Assembly: GCF_010894435.1 (NCBI RefSeq) | Contig: NZ_JAAIXZ010000013.1 | Span: 194,214-258,213 of the forward strand | Direction: 5' to 3' | DNA: 64,000 bases | Source of the DNA: Pyxidicoccus trucidator | Lineage (GTDB): Bacteria; Myxococcota; Myxococcia; Myxococcales; Myxococcaceae | Program-made: the position numbers and the translations under genes | The notes under the pieces: generated by a model | What the model was told of the DNA's origin: nothing | Databases searched by the model: none | The model's input: only the letters and a program-made list of their open reading frames with translations | Shown: one piece after another, positions 59,701 to 64,000 of the stretch | Layout: the number at the start of each line of letters is the position of its first letter | How positions within the stretch are numbered: position 1 is the stretch's first letter

Positions 59701-61329
59701 CAGCGCGAGCGGCTGCTCGCGGCCACCGGCGGACGGCTCAACGGCGCGGGCGCCGAGCTGCGCCGACGGCTCATGCTGCGCGGAGAGCGCGCCATGCGCG
59801 TGAGGCAGGTCATCGCCACCGGCCAGGGAATCGAAGGCGGAGACCCCCTCTTCGACGTGCGGCCCGTGTGGATGGCCAGCCCGCAGACGGTGGCGCAGAT
59901 ATTTCCCCGCCATCCCATCTTCGACGTCGTCATCTTTGATGAGTCCTCGCAGTGCCGGCTGGAGGAAGCCCTCCCCGTGCTCACCCGCGCGAAGCGAGTG
60001 GTCATCGCCGGAGACCCGAAGCAGCTGCCGCCCACGCGCTTCTTCGAGTCCGCCGTGGTGCAGAGCCAGGAACTGGAGGCCGAGACGGAGCAGGGCCTCT
60101 TCGAGGAGCAGCAGGCCGAGGTGGAGGATTTGCTCTCCGCCGCGCTCAACCTGGACATCGACCAGTGCTACCTGGACGTGCACTACCGCTCGCAGAACGC
60201 GGACCTCATCGCCTTCAGCAACGACCACTTCTACGACAAGCGCCTGCAGGCCATCCCCGCGCACCCGTCCCACCGCGCTCCGCACACGCCGCTGCGGCTG
60301 CTGCCCGTGGGCGGCACCTACGAGAAGCGCGTCAACCGCGTGGAGGCACAGGCCGTGGGCGCCCTGGTGAAGGAGTTGCTCGCGCGCCCCGAGCCTCCGT
60401 CCATCGGCATCGCCTGCTTCAACCTCTCGCAGCGCGACGCCATCACCGACGTGCTCGATGAGCTGGCCGCGGAGGACTCCACCTTCGCAGCCCGGCTGAC
60501 AGCGGCGCGCGCTCGGCGTGGCGCCGGCTCGTTCGAGGGCCTCTTCGTCAAGAACCTGGAGAACGTCCAGGGCGACGAGCGAGACCACCTCATCATCAGC
60601 ACCACCTACGGCCCGGACCGGCAGGGGCGCTTCTATCGGCGCTTCGGCCCGCTCGGCACCGCGGGCGGAGGCCGGCGCCTCAATGTGCTCGTCACCCGCG
60701 CGCGGCAGCAGGTGCACCTCGTCACATCGATTCCCCGCGAGACGTACCTGTCGCTTCCTCCCGTGGAGAAGGGCCGCCAGCCCAACGGCGGCTGGCTGCT
60801 CTTCGCCTACCTCCAGTTCGCGGAGCAGGTGACACAGTCCTACTCCGAGGAAGAACAGGAACTCCGTCAGTGGCTCGCCACCGGGGAAGCGGACCCGAAG
60901 ACCCTGCCGTTGGAGAAACGGGAGACGCTGGTGCGCGAGCGGGAGACGGCGGCGGGCTCCCCGTTCGCCCGCGCGCTGGCCGGACACCTGGCGCGGGAGC
61001 ACCGCGTCTCGTCCGACGTGCACTGGGGCAATGACGGCTTCTGCGTGGACCTGGCGCTGCACCACCCCACGCAACTGGATGACGTCACCGTGGGCGTGCT
61101 CTGCGACGGCACCCGCTACCCCAAGGCCGCCGACCGCGTGGAGTGGGACTTGTTCCGCACCGGCGTGCTGGAAGGCCAGGGCTGGAGGCTGGTGCGCCTG
61201 TGGACGCCCCACTTCTTCAGAGACCCGGAGGGCGCCACCACGCGCGTCCTCCAGGCCGCAGGGGACAAGCTCATGCGAGAGCCCGCAAGCGCCCAGGCCC
61301 CGGGAGCCGGCCGATCCGTGGTGCACTGA
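56746..61329 (+). CDS. DUF4011-type SF1 helicase with C-terminal nuclease-fold domain
   Basis: A 1527-residue protein, possibly slightly longer, since the frame continues upstream without a stop for some codons. The N-terminus (SLNCRPHHSRQRVDLAAL) and VLHVGFPLLHLP ... FGTRRVLAPIAFVPVRLTL fit the DUF4011 type. An Upf1/DNA2-like SF1 helicase follows: Walker A GPPGTGKSQT near residue 410, motif II VVIFDESSQC near 1065, motif III VIAGDPKQLPPT, then ENVQGDERDHLIISTTYGP and LNVLVTRARQQVHLV. A long helical insert (about 510-1020) separates the two RecA halves. The last 110 residues resemble the Vsr/MTES_1575 nuclease fold (FCVDLALHHP, GVLCDGTRYP, GWRLVRLWTPHFF). DUF4011-helicase-Vsr proteins are known as anti-phage genes (Hhe). 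In this copy the catalytic Glu before C-D-G is Leu and the usual His is Pro, so cutting is doubtful. Confidence 0.86.
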   Translation: MLERLYAALASGPSLNCRPHHSRQRVDLAALSRLDGTAPHTVLAALLGDKATVRLAVKPPAPDASSDRTPPIKARAMRSGRGSTTPADGRSRPPDAQGDSLARASAPALPTTDAPGASRSRAITVPGMEEPGLPTDDADESEAEDTDSPTRAEEEQQALLRKLATIVEDARTFEQDTGAHVLHVGFPLLHLPPGAKDKRGFGTRRVLAPIAFVPVRLTLKKGRAPSVELEGAEEGEDRVAPNTALLAWVEQQTGQRFGDLFKDEEGADPWRELNELVAAVARALDLPAPAPFTATTPLAPVPRSDDDGDAKPTILPSAVLGLYPLSNQSLVDDMRALVDGEPISGPLESFLRVDVSLGEPAGHGGGEPNLEGLKRADEERLVTIADPCQARAVRLARSSRGLVVHGPPGTGKSQTIANAIGDHLARGERVLLVCDKRTALDVVKHRLDHLGLGSLCAVVHDAQRDQRDLYMGIRDQLDSLPETRTDAAVSSELSRVDAELQSLHDELTTSERALSERPAGGTAPSFHELVGQWFALEPSQALAPTVAGLTSARLSDVSPREREVREVLERGVREGYPDNPWREALGVDLASYLARPLATFRERLDAAAQAARDADALTAPDVPAFGADPRAEGAARAAFAEKLAPLLESASPDVLSRWGSASPDAVRAAKAQLDGLAPQTRVLTEGPLDTELALVHREQPQALGALGTALAALGTYLDIASKWYAFFYFARKAGARRVLQQFGLTLGIAAAERVNRFLTGARARALLTEYHRSTLAPSATEPLTDEALSRGLRTHATLFELLGELDGTPLLASCREAVRQALKGEAGARMALLSGLRQSAARGEAVARLETRLVETGLFSTAWLQARSRELRAGGKLSSVVSALQARLSTVEGLLRLRSLLSGMPPALESAAEGLARQGADVEEGWRAVLKATLAAEVSSRLREDPALQHIDADRVQTTHARYRALEERKRGLVRDALVHRWTQRQRERLLAATGGRLNGAGAELRRRLMLRGERAMRVRQVIATGQGIEGGDPLFDVRPVWMASPQTVAQIFPRHPIFDVVIFDESSQCRLEEALPVLTRAKRVVIAGDPKQLPPTRFFESAVVQSQELEAETEQGLFEEQQAEVEDLLSAALNLDIDQCYLDVHYRSQNADLIAFSNDHFYDKRLQAIPAHPSHRAPHTPLRLLPVGGTYEKRVNRVEAQAVGALVKELLARPEPPSIGIACFNLSQRDAITDVLDELAAEDSTFAARLTAARARRGAGSFEGLFVKNLENVQGDERDHLIISTTYGPDRQGRFYRRFGPLGTAGGGRRLNVLVTRARQQVHLVTSIPRETYLSLPPVEKGRQPNGGWLLFAYLQFAEQVTQSYSEEEQELRQWLATGEADPKTLPLEKRETLVRERETAAGSPFARALAGHLAREHRVSSDVHWGNDGFCVDLALHHPTQLDDVTVGVLCDGTRYPKAADRVEWDLFRTGVLEGQGWRLVRLWTPHFFRDPEGATTRVLQAAGDKLMREPASAQAPGAGRSVVH

Positions 61330-61339
61330 ACCGGCGCTT

Positions 61340-61401
61340 GCCCCGCTTCACGGGGCTCTGGGTTCGGGCAGCCCCAGCACCCAGGAGGTGCTGGGCCTGC
61401 C
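61340..61401. terminator. Two consecutive hairpins between convergent genes
   Basis: GCCCCG/CGGGGC (61340-61356) is followed by a 15-bp stem, GGCAGCCCCAGCACC with GGTGCTGGGCCTGCC (61367-61401, one mismatch, CAGGA loop). The second ends at the base before the Uma2 stop. Both genes probably stop here. Confidence 0.7.
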
Positions 61402-61977
61402 TCACGGCCCCTTCGGCTCCGGCAGCCATAGCACTCCGAGCTCCAGCTCGAGGGCCTCGAAGGGCTCGGCCCGGACGCGCTCCTCGCCGGAGTACGTGCC
61501 CTGCTCCACCCACTGGTGTCCGTCCAGCCGGTACACCTCCAGTGTCCGTAGCTCCGGGTCTATCAGCCACACGTGGCGCACGCCCTCACGCGCGTAGATG
61601 CGCTTCTTGCGAACCCGGTCCACCGCCGCGGTGGACGGCGAGAGCACCTCACAGACCCAGTCCGGGGCCAGCGTGAAGAACGGCGTCCGAGGCATGTCGG
61701 GCATCCGCTCCCGACGCCAGCCCGCCAGGTCGGGGACCAGGACATCCTCACTGAAGTGCAGCTCCGGCTCGGCGAGAAGGTGCCAGCCCCCGGGACCTCC
61801 CCGGCCGCGCTCGAAGGGGCCGTAAAGCTCGCCCCCCAACGAGAAGCTGCCCCTCGCATGCGGGCTCGCCGGCCTCGGCATGACGATGAGCTCCCCGTCG
61901 ATGATCTGCCCCACCACATGCTCCGGCAGTGCCAGCAGGTCCTCGTAGGTCGCCCGACGCTTCGTCTCCTGGCCCAT
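61402..61977 (-). CDS. Uma2-family (DUF820) restriction-fold protein
   Basis: A 191-residue protein. The start MGQETKRRATYEDLLALPE at 61977 has GAGGAG about 10 bases upstream; longer frames are weaker. The Uma2 plan is complete: TYEDLLALPEHVVGQIIDGELIVMPRP, a VLVPDLAGWR strand (Asp), WVCEVLSPST (Glu), DRVRKKRIYAREGVRHVWLIDP (Lys and the closing strand) and LEVYRL. The PD-(D/E)xK residues are thus intact. Uma2 proteins are abundant in cyanobacteria and myxobacteria, and their cellular role and DNA substrate are unknown. It faces the helicase giant. Confidence 0.9.
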   Translation of the reverse strand: MGQETKRRATYEDLLALPEHVVGQIIDGELIVMPRPASPHARGSFSLGGELYGPFERGRGGPGGWHLLAEPELHFSEDVLVPDLAGWRRERMPDMPRTPFFTLAPDWVCEVLSPSTAAVDRVRKKRIYAREGVRHVWLIDPELRTLEVYRLDGHQWVEQGTYSGEERVRAEPFEALELELGVLWLPEPKGP

Positions 61978-62116
61978 TCCCTCGCTCCTCTCGCCTGCGA
62001 CGCCCCACCCCTCCATCATTCCCCCTGCCTCCCAGGAGTGGAACCCCACCCCTCACTGTGTGTCCATCCCACCCTACTCGCGGGGTCTGACAGCAGACGG
62101 ACAACCGAAGGCCCCC

Positions 62117-64000
62117 ATGGACCTGTTCCCCCAGAGAGGGAAGAATGGCCGCCGCGCCATGCTTCCCACCCGTTACGGCCTCCTCATCCTGTCCCTCCTG
62201 CTCCTGGCCAGCCCCGTGCTCGCGGACAACAACGCGGACGAGGCTGACATCGCCTTCGAGCTGGGCAACGAGGCCTATTCCAAGGGCCAGTACGCCGAGG
62301 CGCTGCGCTCCTACTTCACCAGCTACCGCCTGGTGCCCAACCGCAACGTCCTCTTCAACATCGCCCGCTGCTTCGAGGCGCTGAACAAGTTCAACGAGGC
62401 GTACCGCTACTACAACGACCTGCTCACCGAGGACCTGCCCTCCGACGACGCCGCCGAGGTGTCCCGCTCGGTGGAGCGGCTCCGTCCCAAGGTGGCCCTC
62501 GTCCGCGTCACCACCAACCCCAAGGGCGCCGACGTCTACGTGGACCGCATGGACCTGGGCAGCCGCGGCCGCTCGCCGCAGACGCTCGCGCTGACGCCCG
62601 GCCGCCACAAAATCATGGTGAAGAAGGACGGCTACCGCCCCGCCGAGGCCACCCTCGCCCTGGTGCGCGGCCGAGAAACGGAGCAGACCTTCGAGCTGGC
62701 CCTCATCACCGGCGGCGTCGAGCTGTCCGGCACTCCCGAGGGCGCCGAGGTGCGAGACACCCCCAACGGCCCCGTCATCGCCCGCCTGCCCGGCCGCGCT
62801 CGCCTGCCCCCCGGCCAGCGCGTGCTCTACGTGCGCGCCCCCGGCCACGCTCCCGGCCAGTACGTGGTGGACGTGCCCGCCGACGGCAACGTGCCCCTCG
62901 CCGTGTCCCTGCGCGTGCAGGACCGCCCCGCCGGCCGGCTCGTCGTCACCGCCAACCGCGACGGCGCCGCCGTGCGCGTGGACGGCAAGCCCACCGGCTT
63001 CACCCCCACCGTCGTCACCCTCCCCGAGGGCGAGCACACCCTGGAGGTCGAGAGCCGCGAGGTCCGCCCGCTGCGCCAGACGGTGACGGTGGTGGCCGAC
63101 CAGGAGGTCAAGGTCCACGCCGAGCTGCGCTACGCGCCGCCTCCCGTGCGCGCCGCTTCCAAGAGCCTCGTGTCCGTGGACGACGCCCCCGCCTCCACCA
63201 CCGTCCTCACCCAGGAGGAGCTGCGCGCCTTCGGCTGGCGCAACCTCGCCGAGGCCCTCTCCGGCGTGCGCGGCATCTTCCTCACCGATGACCGGACGTA
63301 CACCTACCTGGGCGTGCGCGGCTTCTCGCCCCCGGGCGACCTCAACACCCGCGTCCTCATCCTCTGGGACGGCCACTCCATGAACGACGTCTGGGCCGGC
63401 CAGGGCTATGCCGCGCATGACCTCAGCGTGGACCTCCAGGAGGTGGAGCGAATCGAAGTGGTGCGCGGCCCCGGCTCCGCCCTGTACGGCACCGGCGCCT
63501 TCTTCGCCGTCATCAACGTGGTGCCGCGCGAGTCGCTCGGCGATGACAAGAACCTGGAAGTCACCGGCGCGGTGGGCGCCCTCGGCACCACGCGCGCACA
63601 TGCCACCGCCGCATGGCGGGACGGAGACCGCTCGGTGCTGGTGAGCGCGGCGGCCATGACGGCCACGGGCGCGGACACCACGCGGCTGGGCGAGGGCGGC
63701 CCCCTCATCACCGGCATGGACGCGGAGCGGGCCCTCACCGGCTCGCTGACGGCGCGCATGGGGAACTTCTCCCTCCACACCCAGCTCAACGTGCGCGGCA
63801 AGGATTTGCCCACCGCCCCCTACGGCACCGTGCCGGGCGTCGAGGGCACCACCGTGGAGGACCTGCGCGCCTTCGCCGAGGCCCGCTACGAGCGCGCCTT
63901 CTCCGAGAACTTCAGCCTGTCCGTGCGCGGCGCGTTCGACCTCAGCCGCTACGAGGGCACCTACGTGTACCCGGAAGAGGACGGCGGCCCCAGCACCGAA
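62117..64000 (+). CDS. TPR-PEGA-TonB-dependent receptor fusion, 5' part
   Basis: At least 628 residues; it runs past the window. The ATG at 62117 has GAAGG at 6 bases; a second in-frame ATG at 62159 starts nearer the hydrophobic core (GLLILSLLLLASPVLA). After the signal come TPR-like helices (ELGNEAYSKGQYAEALRSYF, NVLFNIARCFEALNKFNEAY), then PEGA-type repeats (TTNPKGADVYVDRMDLG, PGRHKIMVKKDGY, TANRDGAAVRVDGKPTG, EGEHTLEVESREVRPL). From about residue 355 a TonB-receptor plug begins (TVLTQEELRAFGWRNLAEAL, LGVRGFS, VERIEVVRGPGSALYGTGAFFAVINV), leading into barrel strands. The receptor would sit in the outer membrane with the TPR-PEGA part in the periplasm. Cargo is unknown; a TonB box was not clear. 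Confidence 0.88.
   Translation, partial: MDLFPQRGKNGRRAMLPTRYGLLILSLLLLASPVLADNNADEADIAFELGNEAYSKGQYAEALRSYFTSYRLVPNRNVLFNIARCFEALNKFNEAYRYYNDLLTEDLPSDDAAEVSRSVERLRPKVALVRVTTNPKGADVYVDRMDLGSRGRSPQTLALTPGRHKIMVKKDGYRPAEATLALVRGRETEQTFELALITGGVELSGTPEGAEVRDTPNGPVIARLPGRARLPPGQRVLYVRAPGHAPGQYVVDVPADGNVPLAVSLRVQDRPAGRLVVTANRDGAAVRVDGKPTGFTPTVVTLPEGEHTLEVESREVRPLRQTVTVVADQEVKVHAELRYAPPPVRAASKSLVSVDDAPASTTVLTQEELRAFGWRNLAEALSGVRGIFLTDDRTYTYLGVRGFSPPGDLNTRVLILWDGHSMNDVWAGQGYAAHDLSVDLQEVERIEVVRGPGSALYGTGAFFAVINVVPRESLGDDKNLEVTGAVGALGTTRAHATAAWRDGDRSVLVSAAAMTATGADTTRLGEGGPLITGMDAERALTGSLTARMGNFSLHTQLNVRGKDLPTAPYGTVPGVEGTTVEDLRAFAEARYERAFSENFSLSVRGAFDLSRYEGTYVYPEEDGGPSTE

Noticed and set aside
58729..61326. 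An 865-residue minus-strand frame over the helicase giant
   Set aside because: Antisense shadow; the plus-strand frame has all SF1 helicase motifs.
61748..63778. A 676-residue minus-strand frame over the TonB receptor
   Set aside because: The Ala/Gly/Val/His-rich composition is that of a mirrored frame; the plus-strand frame has PEGA and plug motifs.

Overview
The window looks like chromosomal DNA of a myxobacterium (Myxococcus, Corallococcus or Pyxidicoccus type). It is very GC-rich with strongly G/C-biased third codon positions. It carries large multidomain Ser/Thr protein kinases, an ADYC-type lipoprotein, lipoproteins whose mature N-termini are runs of Asp-Ala/Ser-Gly-Thr, and many secreted or lipid-anchored proteins. 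Genus is inference; no rRNA, tRNA, CRISPR array or complete insertion sequence was seen.

Layout. 1-3.3 kb: a small M23-type peptidase fragment, two overlapping HEAT-repeat genes and a second M23 paralogue, then a glutathione S-transferase. 4.2-12.3 kb: five minus-strand genes in transcription order ycaO (overlapping by ATGA), tfuA, a kinase-ATPase-TPR giant, a coiled-coil protein and a protein made of one duplicated domain. This is an apparent peptide- or protein-thioamidation operon with no recognisable precursor peptide. 12.4-24.9 kb: metabolic and secreted functions (NmrA-like reductase, M20 peptidase, decayed NCS2 permease tail, discoidin-domain protein, TreZ, tandem repeat, ClpX-like ATPase, DUF5335, M57-like protease, MBL-fold protein, cupredoxin). 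25.0-29.6 kb: one gene fusing topoisomerase III to RecQ helicase. 29.6-30.8 kb: a gene-poor G-rich spacer. 30.8-41.6 kb: lipoproteins, an exported NAD-epimerase-like protein, an MFS/NTT-like carrier, aminotransferase, DUF1028, AMIN-like lipoprotein, STAS-like protein and MalQ. 41.7-46.2 kb: an RND pump and adaptor without outer-membrane channel. 46.4-52.0 kb: ADYC lipoprotein, a membrane-anchored kinase/nSTAND/FGE protein and a response regulator. 52.2-56.0 kb: two large surface-type lipoproteins. 56.2-64 kb: HIT protein, a DUF4011-helicase-nuclease giant resembling defence proteins, a Uma2 protein, and the start of a TPR-PEGA-TonB-receptor fusion that runs off the window.

How it works together: most of the window is envelope, signalling and nucleic-acid maintenance. 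Nearly all convergent gene pairs are separated by strong GC hairpins that probably act as bidirectional terminators. The most unusual items are the ycaO-tfuA-kinase operon, the TopB-RecQ fusion and the helicase giant whose C-terminal nuclease fold seems to have lost key acidic residues.
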